A stretch of DNA of 64,000 nt from the IMG/VR virus record IMGVR_UViG_3300013132_000033, positions 35,041 through 99,040 of that record; one strand, 5' to 3'. Below the pieces are notes generated by a model, which did no database searches, was not told the DNA's origin, and saw only the letters and a program-made list of their open reading frames with translations. The DNA comes from a virus. The translations under genes were made by a program, and so were the position numbers. Below, piece by piece: positions 1 through 9,085 of this stretch (position 1 is its first letter; each line of letters begins with the position of its first letter).

Positions 1-1
1 T

Positions 2-3000
2 GGTACATTAGTACATAGTATTCAAGAAAAAATAACGTCTGTTATTTACAATGATATTAAAGATATGTCATTAGACGCTGCATTAAATTATTTAGCAAAT
101 GTTGAATATATAACTTATGAAAATACTGTAAAAAATCAAATTAAAACTATCAAAGCTAGTAATCCAGATTTAGCTGAAGTTACTATTATAGCTAATCAAT
201 TAGAAAATTTATTTGCAGGAGGTCGTGATATTTTATTACAAATATATAATCAACAAAAAGCTATTACTAAGCTTACAGGTATTGAAGGTACACCTCAGTT
301 ATTTTTTGAACAAATTATTATTGATCCTAAAAATGATATAGGTGGTACTGCAGATTTAATTGCTATTTATAGTGATAATACTGCTGCAGTATATGATTAT
401 AAAACTAAAATACCATATAAAAAATATGTTGATAATGATGGTAATCTTATTAGTTATGATTACATATCTTATAACGATAAAGAAAAATATAAAAAACAAT
501 TAGGTACTATTGCCAGAATACTTGAACGTAATTATGGTATATCTAAAGTAATTAAAAGTCGTATTGTACCAATTCAAATTACAGCAGCATTTGATCCTGA
601 TACTAGTCTTATTAGTAGTCATATATCACAAATTAAAATTGGTGTTAAACAAAGTGAATTTTTAAATCAATACGCACCTATTCCTGAATTAACCGGGTTT
701 AAAGGATTGGATGAGTTTTTAAAAGCTATTGATAAAAATATTAAAAACTTGGAAAATAAACTAAGATCTGATCCAACAAATAGAACATCTTTAAAAGAAC
801 AATTAATAACTTTAGAGCATGCTCGTCAAGCAGTATTAACTAAACATAGTTTTAATGAATTAATGGATTATGCTCAAACATTATTTAATAAAGCGTCTTC
901 AGATAATCTTAGTAAAATGACTATTGAAGAATTGAGGTTTTTAAAAGAACAACTTCATACTTTAATGTTGTTATCAAGATCTACTTATGAATATCGTAAT
1001 GCATTAGATCCTGTAGTGCATGCTGATATTATTAAACAACTTGAAGATACTATTAAAGAAATGACAGCTATTGTAAATGATAAATATCAAGATGTAGAAA
1101 ATGAATTATATTTTAATCGTGTAGCTAAATTAGTACAAGATCTTACAGGATATAGTATTGTAGATCAATCAGGACGATTGATACCATTTAACGAAGAAGG
1201 TTTTGCAGGTAAGAATTTTTATCAACTTAGTAACTTTGAAAATCCAATTTTTAAAACATATCGTAAACTTTTAGATGATGCTCAATATGAAACTAAACGT
1301 AATACATTAGATAGTATTGAAGAAATTACTAAAATAGATAATGATCTTAGAAATTGGATGAAAGCTAATGGTAAAGATGAAGCTTGGTTTGTAGCTACTT
1401 TCATTGATACTAATAAAGATTCTAGTAATGTAGATAATCTTCATAATAAATTATCTAAAGAGTTTAGAACTAAACTAAAAGAATTAAAATCATCTAAAAA
1501 TATTAATGAAATTATTAAAATGTACGAACCTGTTAGTGGTTATCAAAAATATTATGATAATGCTTTTCAAAATGAAAAAAATCGTCTTGAAGTAATTTAT
1601 AAAGGTGATCAAAACAAAATAAATAACTTTTTAAATAAATGGGTATCTGAGCATAGTCTTGAATTAAAAAATGGTACACCAGTATATCCTGACGCTTGGA
1701 TAAATTCATTTTTAAAAGATAAACTCAAACTTAAAGACAATGTAAAATCAGATAATTATTCTAAAGAATATCAATATATTTTAAGCATACCTCAAGCAAA
1801 AGCTTATTATGATATGTTTGAAAGATATAATGATAAATTTAGAGATATTCTTGGAGTAGAGTATTTTAAATTACCTAATAACTTTTTACCTAATGTTCGT
1901 AAAAGTAATATTGATAGACTAATGGATAATGGTATGATTGAAGGTACTAAAGATGTATTAAACAATTTCTTGGAAGAACTTAATGTTAGAGAAGATGATA
2001 TGATGTATGGGGAATTAGATGAGAACCTAGAAGGTCTAAAAAAAACCATCCCGCGTTTTTATTTGAATCCTTTCAAAGACGCTGATGGTAATGTTATAGT
2101 AGGTGAGAAAAGTTATGACTTAACTAAGTCATTAATTTTGTTTAGTAAAATGGCTTACAATTACGAACAAATGAATCGTATTGAAGGTGCTGTATTAGCT
2201 ATGCGAGATTTTATGTCTGATAAAGCAGAACAGTTTATTAAACGTGGTGGTAATGTACTTAGAGATGATTTAGTAGGTACAGAATTAGCAGCTAAAGTTA
2301 AAGGTAAAAGTATTGAAAAAATATTTGATACTTTTATTGATATGTATTTATATGGTGTAAGTATTCAACCTATCAGCGAAGATTCATCTGGTCAGTTGGA
2401 AAAGTTAATAATGGAAGCTAAGCAATATTATACTTTAAAAGCTTTAGGTTTAGGATTTATTCCTGCTGCTGGTTCGTTTATATCTGCTAAAATACAATCT
2501 GCTATTGAAGGATTTAAAGGTCAAATATATACTAAAGATCAGTATAAAAAAGCTATGACATATTCATATAAAGAACGTGAAAAGTTTTTAGCTTTAACTG
2601 CTTTCTTTGATCCAATGGATGTTAAATATGAATTTTTTAGTATTGGAGATAAACCTAAATTTGGTCTTGGTGATTCTAGAGAACGTAATCCTATTAAACG
2701 TTATGTAAGTAGTAGAATGTTAATGCGTGTATTTAGTGCTGGTGATGAATTTATTGATGAAGTAATTCTTGCATCTATGGCTCAGAATTATTATATTGAT
2801 AATGACGGTGCTGTACGACGTATGCGAAGTGAAGAAGATAGAGTTAAATATGCTGAAAGATCTGTATGGAATTTATTTAATTACAAAGATGGTGAAGCTA
2901 AATTAAACATTCCTGATGAACAAGTTAAAGAAGTTGTTAAAACCATTCGTAATGCAGCTCAAGCAGCTCAAAGTAAAATTAAAGGTGTAATTCCTGAAAC

Positions 3001-3796
3001 TGATAAAGCTTATTGGCAATCTCAAATTGTAGGTCAAGTAGTAATGCATTTTAAATCATGGATGCCTGGATTATTACGTGAGCGATTTGGTAAAGAAAAG
3101 TATAACGATGCTTTACAAATAATGGAAATGGGTAGGTTTATAGCTCTTAAACGTGAAATGTATACTGACGATAAACTTGGAGCAATGGAGTTTATGAAAA
3201 GTATTGCTATACCTAAACTATTAGATTTATCTAAACAGTTAGTTTGGTTTAGTGGTACTAAAGGTAATCCTCGAGTAAGACTTGCTTATGAAAATTGGCT
3301 AATGAATAATCCTCAATATAAAGATAAAGTAAGTTTTGAAGAATATCAAGAATCACAACAAGCTCAAATGAAAGCTTTAATTATAGAGCTTAGAATTATT
3401 CTTACATTTGCTCTTATGATAGCATTACTTGGATCTGATTTTGATGATGATGGTAAAAAAATGTATCAAGAAATGTGGGCAACTAGAAAACTTGCTGCAG
3501 TTATTGTTAAAGTAAATCAAGAATTAAGTTTTAGTTATAATCCTAAAGAGTTTGCTAAAATGATTGCTAACCCCATTCCTACTGCAAGTTTATTAGTTGA
3601 TGCAACTAAAGCTATTGGTAATACATATGATACTGCTATTGATATTACACTTGGTCAAAAGTTTCCATTACCATTTCATAAACCTGAAAAAAATGATAAA
3701 ACTCCATTTATGTATTATAGTTCAAGATTTATTCCTGGAGGTTATCATTTAACTAAATTGTTTGAAATATTTGATCAACCCGATCCATTAAAATAA
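2..3796 (+). CDS. Giant virion protein, 3' end, with PD-(D/E)XK nuclease domain (partial)
   Basis: The frame is already open at base 2, so the gene starts upstream and only its last 1264 codons are here. Counting from the in-frame Met at 65, about residues 75-175 carry a RecB-type nuclease signature: GTADLIA (metal-binding Asp), then VYDYKT (Asp-x-Lys), then a downstream Gln in KKQLG. The rest is long, helical and charged, with a hydrophobic stretch near residue 1120. crAss-like phages carry very large virion proteins (RNA polymerase and cargo) in this position, and some include such nucleases; its role as an ejected or cargo protein is inferred. It is the last gene of the rightward virion block and ends 16 bp before a strong terminator. 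Confidence 0.7.
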   Translation, partial: GTLVHSIQEKITSVIYNDIKDMSLDAALNYLANVEYITYENTVKNQIKTIKASNPDLAEVTIIANQLENLFAGGRDILLQIYNQQKAITKLTGIEGTPQLFFEQIIIDPKNDIGGTADLIAIYSDNTAAVYDYKTKIPYKKYVDNDGNLISYDYISYNDKEKYKKQLGTIARILERNYGISKVIKSRIVPIQITAAFDPDTSLISSHISQIKIGVKQSEFLNQYAPIPELTGFKGLDEFLKAIDKNIKNLENKLRSDPTNRTSLKEQLITLEHARQAVLTKHSFNELMDYAQTLFNKASSDNLSKMTIEELRFLKEQLHTLMLLSRSTYEYRNALDPVVHADIIKQLEDTIKEMTAIVNDKYQDVENELYFNRVAKLVQDLTGYSIVDQSGRLIPFNEEGFAGKNFYQLSNFENPIFKTYRKLLDDAQYETKRNTLDSIEEITKIDNDLRNWMKANGKDEAWFVATFIDTNKDSSNVDNLHNKLSKEFRTKLKELKSSKNINEIIKMYEPVSGYQKYYDNAFQNEKNRLEVIYKGDQNKINNFLNKWVSEHSLELKNGTPVYPDAWINSFLKDKLKLKDNVKSDNYSKEYQYILSIPQAKAYYDMFERYNDKFRDILGVEYFKLPNNFLPNVRKSNIDRLMDNGMIEGTKDVLNNFLEELNVREDDMMYGELDENLEGLKKTIPRFYLNPFKDADGNVIVGEKSYDLTKSLILFSKMAYNYEQMNRIEGAVLAMRDFMSDKAEQFIKRGGNVLRDDLVGTELAAKVKGKSIEKIFDTFIDMYLYGVSIQPISEDSSGQLEKLIMEAKQYYTLKALGLGFIPAAGSFISAKIQSAIEGFKGQIYTKDQYKKAMTYSYKEREKFLALTAFFDPMDVKYEFFSIGDKPKFGLGDSRERNPIKRYVSSRMLMRVFSAGDEFIDEVILASMAQNYYIDNDGAVRRMRSEEDRVKYAERSVWNLFNYKDGEAKLNIPDEQVKEVVKTIRNAAQAAQSKIKGVIPETDKAYWQSQIVGQVVMHFKSWMPGLLRERFGKEKYNDALQIMEMGRFIALKREMYTDDKLGAMEFMKSIAIPKLLDLSKQLVWFSGTKGNPRVRLAYENWLMNNPQYKDKVSFEEYQESQQAQMKALIIELRIILTFALMIALLGSDFDDDGKKMYQEMWATRKLAAVIVKVNQELSFSYNPKEFAKMIANPIPTASLLVDATKAIGNTYDTAIDITLGQKFPLPFHKPEKNDKTPFMYYSSRFIPGGYHLTKLFEIFDQPDPLK

Positions 3797-3811
3797 TACA
3801 AAAGGTAAAAT

Positions 3812-3848
3812 AAAAAGCCCGGCCACTATTACAGTGACTGGGCTTTTT
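3812..3848. terminator. Bidirectional terminator between convergent blocks
   Basis: Hairpin AAAAAGCCC...GGGCTTTTT with an inner CACT/AGTG continuation. It has an A-run on one side and a T-run on the other, so it can stop transcription from both strands. It lies exactly between the + virion gene and the end of the minus-strand block. Confidence 0.9.
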
Positions 3849-3852
3849 GTGT

Positions 3853-3939
3853 TTATAACCAAATTATAATAATAAGACCTCCTATTATTATTACAGCGAA
3901 CATTAGTTCAGCTAAAAAACTTTTATTTTTATACTCCAT
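3853..3939 (-). CDS. 28-aa single-pass membrane peptide
   Basis: Short ORF with a charged N-terminus (MEYKNKSF) followed by about 18 hydrophobic residues (AVIIIGGLIIIIWL). Last gene of the minus-strand block, just before the terminator and three bases from the next small ORF. Function unknown. Small membrane peptides at operon ends can be lysis accessory proteins, but nothing here proves that. Confidence 0.45.
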   Translation of the reverse strand: MEYKNKSFLAELMFAVIIIGGLIIIIWL

Positions 3940-3941
3940 AA

Positions 3942-4037
3942 TTAACAGTTTATGTAAATCATAGCTACAGCTAAAAATATTAGTATGATACCTGTACCAA
4001 TATCGTATTTATCAATATCTGAATAATTATTTTCCAT
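3942..4037 (-). CDS. 31-aa single-pass membrane peptide
   Basis: ORF with an acidic N-terminal third (MENNYSDIDKYD) and one hydrophobic helix (IILIFLAVAMIYI). It overlaps the 3' end of the pyrophosphohydrolase-like gene and is followed at once by a second membrane peptide, so the two form a small membrane-protein pair. Function unknown. Confidence 0.45.
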   Translation of the reverse strand: MENNYSDIDKYDIGTGIILIFLAVAMIYINC

Positions 4038-4422
4038 ATTTTTTAATTTGATATGTGATCATCATTGCGTTTAAGGCAATTGAATATAAATGCCCTAGTT
4101 CTTCATCACCATCTTTGTAATTTCCTTTTAATACTTCCATTGTATGCCTTATCAATGATTGCTTTAAACGATCTACACCATCTGACATTGGTTTTTGCCA
4201 ATTCCATTTAGGGTAAATAGTTTTATTATTAGACATTGTTTTAGCCATACCTTCAACAAATTCCCAATCTACTTCATAATACAATTTAGCTTTATCATCT
4301 TTAACACCTTCGACAGTTTGAACAGTTTCATTTAGGGATTTCCCCGCCATCGGGCCTATCGGTTGGTTTGTAATCTGCAACGGTACCGGGGTGTTTGTTG
4401 TCATTACGTTTCCAGTTGTCAT
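4027..4422 (-). CDS. dATP/dGTP pyrophosphohydrolase-like protein
   Basis: 131 aa. Residues about 45-125 have the pattern of the phage dATP/dGTP diphosphohydrolase N-terminal family: YPKWNWQKPMSD, then an Arg-His pair in LIRHTMEVLKG, an acidic GDEELGHL segment and a C-terminal helix. In other phages such proteins hydrolyse host or phage dNTPs to adjust the pool. The first 24 residues overlap the preceding gene by 95 bp, so a later start (Met25, base 4350) is equally possible. It follows a MazG-like gene, which fits a nucleotide-pool role. The family call rests on motif resemblance only. Confidence 0.6.
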   Translation of the reverse strand: MTTGNVMTTNTPVPLQITNQPIGPMAGKSLNETVQTVEGVKDDKAKLYYEVDWEFVEGMAKTMSNNKTIYPKWNWQKPMSDGVDRLKQSLIRHTMEVLKGNYKDGDEELGHLYSIALNAMMITYQIKKYGK

Positions 4423-4513
4423 TAAATTGTTTATTTAATTGAGTAATGGTTGCTCTAACATCTTCTTCTTTAAGATCTTCTAAATCGCGAATGTCTTTAT
4501 AGTCTTTACTCAT
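4328..4513 (-). CDS. Small charged hypothetical protein (61 aa)
   Basis: Start taken at the Met of MSKDYKDIRDLEDL; the longer frame upstream would run back over the MazG-like gene and adds a hydrophobic, unlikely N-terminus. The protein is highly charged with no membrane segment and ends in a Gly/Pro/Asp-rich tail. It lies between two nucleotide-hydrolase-like genes and overlaps both. Function unknown. Confidence 0.5.
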   Translation of the reverse strand: MSKDYKDIRDLEDLKEEDVRATITQLNKQFNDNWKRNDNKHPGTVADYKPTDRPDGGEIPK

Positions 4514-5045
4514 AACGATTGTTTGCAAGATAATCAGTGTATTGATCAGGATAACGACCAGCAAGTTTTTCGATGTTTAGTCGCATAACGTTTTCAATTT
4601 TAAAAGGTTTAGCGGCAATCCAGTTAATAATTGTATATACTGCTTTTTGAATATGATCTAAAGGTACATAACCTTTATGATTTACAGTTTCTAAATCTCG
4701 ATTGTAAACCCAATGAGCTTTAAATTCTGATGTTAGTGTTTCAATTGCTTTTTCAATATTAGCATTACCGGGATCGTTATCAGATTCAAATCGCAAATTA
4801 GCAAAATGACAAAGTCCTGCAAGATACCATAAAATATCTCCAAGCTCTTTCTCAAATTCTGCAACTAAAGCAATTGATTCATCAATACTTACTGTAGATG
4901 CGTTTTTAAAAGATCGCAAATCTGCTTCTTTAGCTTCAAAATATTCTGAGACAATTCCCAGAAGCATGTGATTAACATTATCCATTAATGTTGGCATTTG
5001 TTTGCATGTCCGCAAAGCTGCCGACTGATAAAGTTGGAAATCCAT
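4506..5045 (-). CDS. MazG-like nucleotide pyrophosphohydrolase
   Basis: 179 aa from the Met of MDFQLYQ; the 21 residues before it lie inside the upstream gene and do not resemble the family. The helical all-alpha NTP pyrophosphatase pattern is clear: an early helix with EYFEAKEAD (ExxE/D metal ligands), then EFEKELGDILWYLAGL (ExxxD). An insertion of about 70 residues follows and the protein ends with KLAGRYPDQYTDYLANNR, the usual C-terminal signature of phage MazG proteins. Predicted to hydrolyse NTPs or dNTPs to monophosphates, or possibly alarmones. It sits in a run of overlapping genes. Confidence 0.75.
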   Translation of the reverse strand: MDFQLYQSAALRTCKQMPTLMDNVNHMLLGIVSEYFEAKEADLRSFKNASTVSIDESIALVAEFEKELGDILWYLAGLCHFANLRFESDNDPGNANIEKAIETLTSEFKAHWVYNRDLETVNHKGYVPLDHIQKAVYTIINWIAAKPFKIENVMRLNIEKLAGRYPDQYTDYLANNRYE

Positions 5046-5715
5046 ATCGTAAGATTTCTTGATTGAGTGATGGTTTAAAATCGTATTCCATAGCAGTAAC
5101 ATCTGCATTTGTTAAAGTAGTATTAAATTCATCTTTGACTTGATCTATAAAAGTACTTATGTAAGATGGATCTTTAGTTAAAACTGACCATTGAACAGTT
5201 AATTTTTTACTTGTTTTAATAGATTCTCCATCTACAACTTTTACTTGTATTTCTTTTATAAACCAATCTTCAAGTTGTTTTTTAGTGTACATTTGAGAAT
5301 ATGTACCTTTAAGAAATAAATCTATTTTTTCAGGAAATGGTAATTTTAATACAACTACATGATAATGACCTGTACGATTACTATCATAACAATAATCTGT
5401 AACATAAGCAGAATGTGATTGAAAGTACATTAAAGATTGACTAAACACAATTCTGCTTGATGCTACATCTGTATAATTACCTGCTTTACGTCTACCATTT
5501 GTATCGAATAACATGTATACATTTGACTCTAGCTTTCTAGAATCTTCTGTAACATTAAATCCGAAATCTTGTAAAGCAAATGCTATAATAGAATTTTTCG
5601 ATAAGTGACTTATAAAATCTTCACCGTAATGTTGTAGTTGTTGAACAAGGTATAATCTACATTTATTCATTACAACTCCATTATCAGGATCAATTTGTTT
5701 ATTTGTATAATACAT
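4978..5715 (-). CDS. Hypothetical protein (245 aa)
   Basis: The start is placed at the Met of MYYTNKQIDPDNG, 38 bp after the upstream stop; the longer ORF (to 5766) would overlap that gene with a weak N-terminus. Soluble alpha/beta protein without signal peptide or membrane segment. I do not recognise it. Its 3' end overlaps the MazG-like gene by 68 bp, so it is in the same translationally coupled string. A replication or nucleotide-related role is only suggested by context. Confidence 0.6.
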   Translation of the reverse strand: MYYTNKQIDPDNGVVMNKCRLYLVQQLQHYGEDFISHLSKNSIIAFALQDFGFNVTEDSRKLESNVYMLFDTNGRRKAGNYTDVASSRIVFSQSLMYFQSHSAYVTDYCYDSNRTGHYHVVVLKLPFPEKIDLFLKGTYSQMYTKKQLEDWFIKEIQVKVVDGESIKTSKKLTVQWSVLTKDPSYISTFIDQVKDEFNTTLTNADVTAMEYDFKPSLNQEILRYGFPTLSVGSFADMQTNANING

Positions 5716-5752
5716 TAGGATTATATGATTAAGCAGTTTGATTTGCAGAATC

Positions 5753-6151
5753 TCAAAGAATGTCAAGAATATCTTGCTGTTGATGTAACATTAATTTAAT
5801 AAAATCATCTAGCGTCATTGTTATTTGAGTATGTTGTGGACCTCTTTTATGTCCAGCACCTACGTTTAATTCATACGCTAAAACTACAGGGTAAGATTGA
5901 ATTATATGATCTTTTTTAAAGTTTTTTAATAAGTTATCTTTAATATATTCATACTCTTCTTCAAATCTAGGTCTACGAGTAGCATAACCTGATTTACATT
6001 GCCACAATACATTAGTACCAATCAAATCAATACCACAAGCGTCTAACATTCTGCTAGAAGATCTTGTAGTTCTACACTTCTCGTGACCTAGACTTTCTCG
6101 AACTATTTTAGCAATTTTTCTTTCAAAGTTATGACCTTTTTTTCGGCTCAT
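5753..6151 (-). CDS. PD-(D/E)XK nuclease, Holliday-junction-resolvase-like
   Basis: 132 aa. N-terminal KKGHNFERKIAKIV supplies the conserved Glu, followed by GIDLIG (Asp) and VLWQCKSG (Gln-x-Lys), the standard order of the restriction-endonuclease fold, here closest to Hjc-type resolvases and small phage nucleases. A C-terminal acidic helix follows. Likely resolves recombination or replication branches or repairs DNA; the exact substrate cannot be read from sequence. It overlaps the amidoligase upstream by 23 bp. Confidence 0.7.
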   Translation of the reverse strand: MSRKKGHNFERKIAKIVRESLGHEKCRTTRSSSRMLDACGIDLIGTNVLWQCKSGYATRRPRFEEEYEYIKDNLLKNFKKDHIIQSYPVVLAYELNVGAGHKRGPQHTQITMTLDDFIKLMLHQQQDILDIL

Positions 6152-7682
6152 TTAAAATTGCGTTAGGGATCGCAAAATTATTATCTGAGCGGAATTCATT
6201 GCCATAAACATTACCATCATGACGAATTACTTTTTGAACATTGTCATTTATACGTAATTGAATATAAGTTTTCAGAAAATCGTAAATTATTTTACCATCG
6301 TTATCATTAGCTGGATCATATACTACATTAAAGATTTCATCAAGATCGATTTTGTCTTTAGTGTATAAAATTCTATCTGCATGTAATTCTACAAATTTAG
6401 TAATAGCTGAAGTTATAAAAATCCAGGCTAATGCTTTATGTTTATTTACAGTGCCAGAATGTACACGATATTCTATGCGAGAAAACGATAGATTACCAAA
6501 ATACAAAGGTATCAAGTTAAGAGCGTAATAGCGACTATGCCATTCCCACTTAGGATGATTATGTTTTTGATGTCGACGAGTTTCTATGTTATAAGTATTA
6601 TTGTAAACACCTTCGTTTAACCATGTAAATATAAGTTTATCAGATTCATTAATATCTGAAGTATTGTCAAGATTATAACGTTTAACAATACCCAAACTTT
6701 CTAAAGGTTTACAATGATCTTTTGCACCACCAGTTTTAGACAAGAAGTAACTTAAATCACGTTTGTACAACGGTATAAATTGATTAATTTCTTGTTGTAA
6801 ACGATAGTACAATACATATAATGCAACTCTAAATTTAGGCGTATTTTCAAATCCACTCATATTTACATGAAGTGAATTATTCTGTTGAGCCATAGTATAG
6901 GTTGAAAGATCATTAAACAATTGTCGAATATAATCTACAGATAATTTTGATGGTAACGTAGTAATTTCTGTACCAAGTATAGAACCATCTTTTAATGGTA
7001 ATGCGCCATACTTATAATACAGTTTTTCTGGAAACCATCCGCCATCAGTTTCTATTTCTAATCCGAATGTATAATCAAATAAAAACTTATCAAAATTACT
7101 TTTAGCATATTTAACACTTTCAGATTGAGTTTTAATATTTCCAACAATTTCTGAAGGATATTCAGCCATACCATATATATTATTAGGTAATGTCCGATAT
7201 GTAGGTTTTTGTCTAAGTACTATTGGAGCATTAAATACAGGATTGAAACTATAAGCACCTCTTGAAAAATCATACTTCATATTAAGATATGATGCAGTTT
7301 CTTCATTCATAATAAGTTCATCATCTGCAGAAATAATACAATCATCTGTTTTTGTAAAATAACCTTTATTGTTGGATCTATCTGGTACTAAACCTTGTAC
7401 CATATTATCAATAAAATTATATTGCTTTAGGTTATAATCCCAAGCAATTTTTTTACTTACCAATCTGTAATATGTATCATTTATTTGATAACAATCCCCA
7501 GAGTCTTTTTGATTAATATTACCAATCTTGTAATATTTACCATTAATTAAACGGCATTCATTACGAGGATAAGTTTTACCATTATATGTAATAACTGTAT
7601 TTACAGTTGGTTCTACTTCTTTTGTTGCTTGTTGGATAATAGGTTCTTCAATAACTATTGGCTTTTTTCTTGATTTACTCAT
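6129..7682 (-). CDS. Amidoligase-family protein (GxExE type)
   Basis: 517 aa. After a 190-residue N-terminal region with repeated short beta motifs, the segment FGLEIETDGG has the GxExE signature of the amidoligase (glutamine-synthetase-like) family. It is followed by KDGSILGTEITTLP (Asp-Gly-Ser and Glu) and an LHVNMSG strand, matching the order in the family. Amidoligases form amide bonds from carboxylates and amines using ATP. The gene overlaps the class II glutamine amidotransferase by 8 bp and lies in a seven-gene ligase/amidotransferase island, which supports a biosynthetic or cell-surface-modifying role. The substrate is unknown. Confidence 0.75.
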   Translation of the reverse strand: MSKSRKKPIVIEEPIIQQATKEVEPTVNTVITYNGKTYPRNECRLINGKYYKIGNINQKDSGDCYQINDTYYRLVSKKIAWDYNLKQYNFIDNMVQGLVPDRSNNKGYFTKTDDCIISADDELIMNEETASYLNMKYDFSRGAYSFNPVFNAPIVLRQKPTYRTLPNNIYGMAEYPSEIVGNIKTQSESVKYAKSNFDKFLFDYTFGLEIETDGGWFPEKLYYKYGALPLKDGSILGTEITTLPSKLSVDYIRQLFNDLSTYTMAQQNNSLHVNMSGFENTPKFRVALYVLYYRLQQEINQFIPLYKRDLSYFLSKTGGAKDHCKPLESLGIVKRYNLDNTSDINESDKLIFTWLNEGVYNNTYNIETRRHQKHNHPKWEWHSRYYALNLIPLYFGNLSFSRIEYRVHSGTVNKHKALAWIFITSAITKFVELHADRILYTKDKIDLDEIFNVVYDPANDNDGKIIYDFLKTYIQLRINDNVQKVIRHDGNVYGNEFRSDNNFAIPNAILNEPKKRS

Positions 7683-9084
7683 TTGCTGGTTGTGTTTGGT
7701 AACTTAATGTTTTAGATACATATACAATACCATTTTTGCAATAATAATAAACATCGCAAAACATTGGTTTTATATAATAATTGTCATCTACGACTCCGCT
7801 ATGTTTTGTAATAACAGTTGACATTGATCCATACCAAGGAGAACCTACTATAATTGTAGATCTATGAATATACTGTTGTTTAGATTGTATACTCCAACTA
7901 TGAAAATTAACAGCAGCTTCTAGTTTTAAATAATGTTCTTTATCTTTAATCATATAACCCTCTTTAAAGAAATAAACATTATTAAAATCAAAATTAGTAG
8001 CATCCCAATCTTGACGAAATAATTGTGTAACTTTAGATAGTTCGTGACTATGCCGCCAAACACCATTAACAATATGACCATTGTGATAATATCTACCTTT
8101 CCAAAAGTAAATACCATTAGCTTGTTGTTGGGGCGAAAGTTGTTTAGTATATTCTAAATTTACATTTAGATCGTTTTTTGTCTTTTTTTCGCTTTCGACC
8201 CCATTTGACTTTTTTTCATCATCAACAGTAGGATCATATTTTGCAGAAGGGATAGTATGTTTTGGATTGTTAGTATTTTTATACAAAGGATACCCCCAGT
8301 CATCTCCCCAAGCACCACTTCCAAAGATACTTTTTGGCTTTGGTTTATATTCAATAGCACTTCTATCATAGAATGTTTTTGAAACTATTTTACCTTCTTT
8401 AATTTTATAAAGATAATTAGGTTCAAATTCTTGAATATCTTCAACAGGTACATTTAAAGCAGTAGCCAATGTCATAGCTTCTGATGAATAATATAATTGT
8501 GTTTTGGTTTTGTTTTGCCAAAATGACAATGGTCTTTCAACAGTTGGTGTAACAGAATCACATTGTGATAAGCCCTTCCATATATAAAGAGCATCTTCTT
8601 CGTAATCTAAATACGAGAATGCTGCATAACCAACATATTCTTTTAATACATCAAAACCATGTTCATATATAATATTACCCAATATTTTACTATCTACTTC
8701 TCCAGTATAAGTTTTAATATTGTATATTTTAGCAAGATCTTCAATATTCTGTATTGTGCCATTATGCGCAAAAAATACTGTATTACCCTTGCTATTATAT
8801 TCAAATGGATGTGTATTATTTATATTTACATTACCTACACTTCTAGCACGATTATGTGCTATAATTGTATGACGATATTTAGTAGTATTAAATAGTTTAC
8901 CATATACTACATTTTCTGAATTAGAATTGTCAGTACCTTTTTCGTAACCGCAATATTTAAACGCTTGTTTACCAATAACTACTCCAAAACCATCTTTACC
9001 TCGGCGATTACCATAAATAAATAATAGTTTCATTTTATCAACGTTAACAGGAGTTTTTCCTGAGTAACCAGTAAGATTGCACAT
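7675..9084 (-). CDS. Class II glutamine amidotransferase (Ntn-type) with long C-terminal region
   Basis: 469 aa. The start is fixed by chemistry: Met-Cys (MCNLTGYSG) puts a cysteine at position 2, the N-terminal nucleophile of class II amidotransferases after Met removal; the track-style start three codons upstream would bury it. NRARSVG and FAHNGTIQN follow at the expected spacing. The N-terminal ~220 residues are the glutaminase domain that releases ammonia. The C-terminal ~240 residues resemble no synthetase I recognise and include short Trp/Tyr-rich repeats (GIYFWKGRYYHNG). Lies between an ATP-grasp ligase and an amidoligase, which could use the ammonia. Confidence 0.8.
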   Translation of the reverse strand: MCNLTGYSGKTPVNVDKMKLLFIYGNRRGKDGFGVVIGKQAFKYCGYEKGTDNSNSENVVYGKLFNTTKYRHTIIAHNRARSVGNVNINNTHPFEYNSKGNTVFFAHNGTIQNIEDLAKIYNIKTYTGEVDSKILGNIIYEHGFDVLKEYVGYAAFSYLDYEEDALYIWKGLSQCDSVTPTVERPLSFWQNKTKTQLYYSSEAMTLATALNVPVEDIQEFEPNYLYKIKEGKIVSKTFYDRSAIEYKPKPKSIFGSGAWGDDWGYPLYKNTNNPKHTIPSAKYDPTVDDEKKSNGVESEKKTKNDLNVNLEYTKQLSPQQQANGIYFWKGRYYHNGHIVNGVWRHSHELSKVTQLFRQDWDATNFDFNNVYFFKEGYMIKDKEHYLKLEAAVNFHSWSIQSKQQYIHRSTIIVGSPWYGSMSTVITKHSGVVDDNYYIKPMFCDVYYYCKNGIVYVSKTLSYQTQPANE

Positions 9085-9085
9085 A

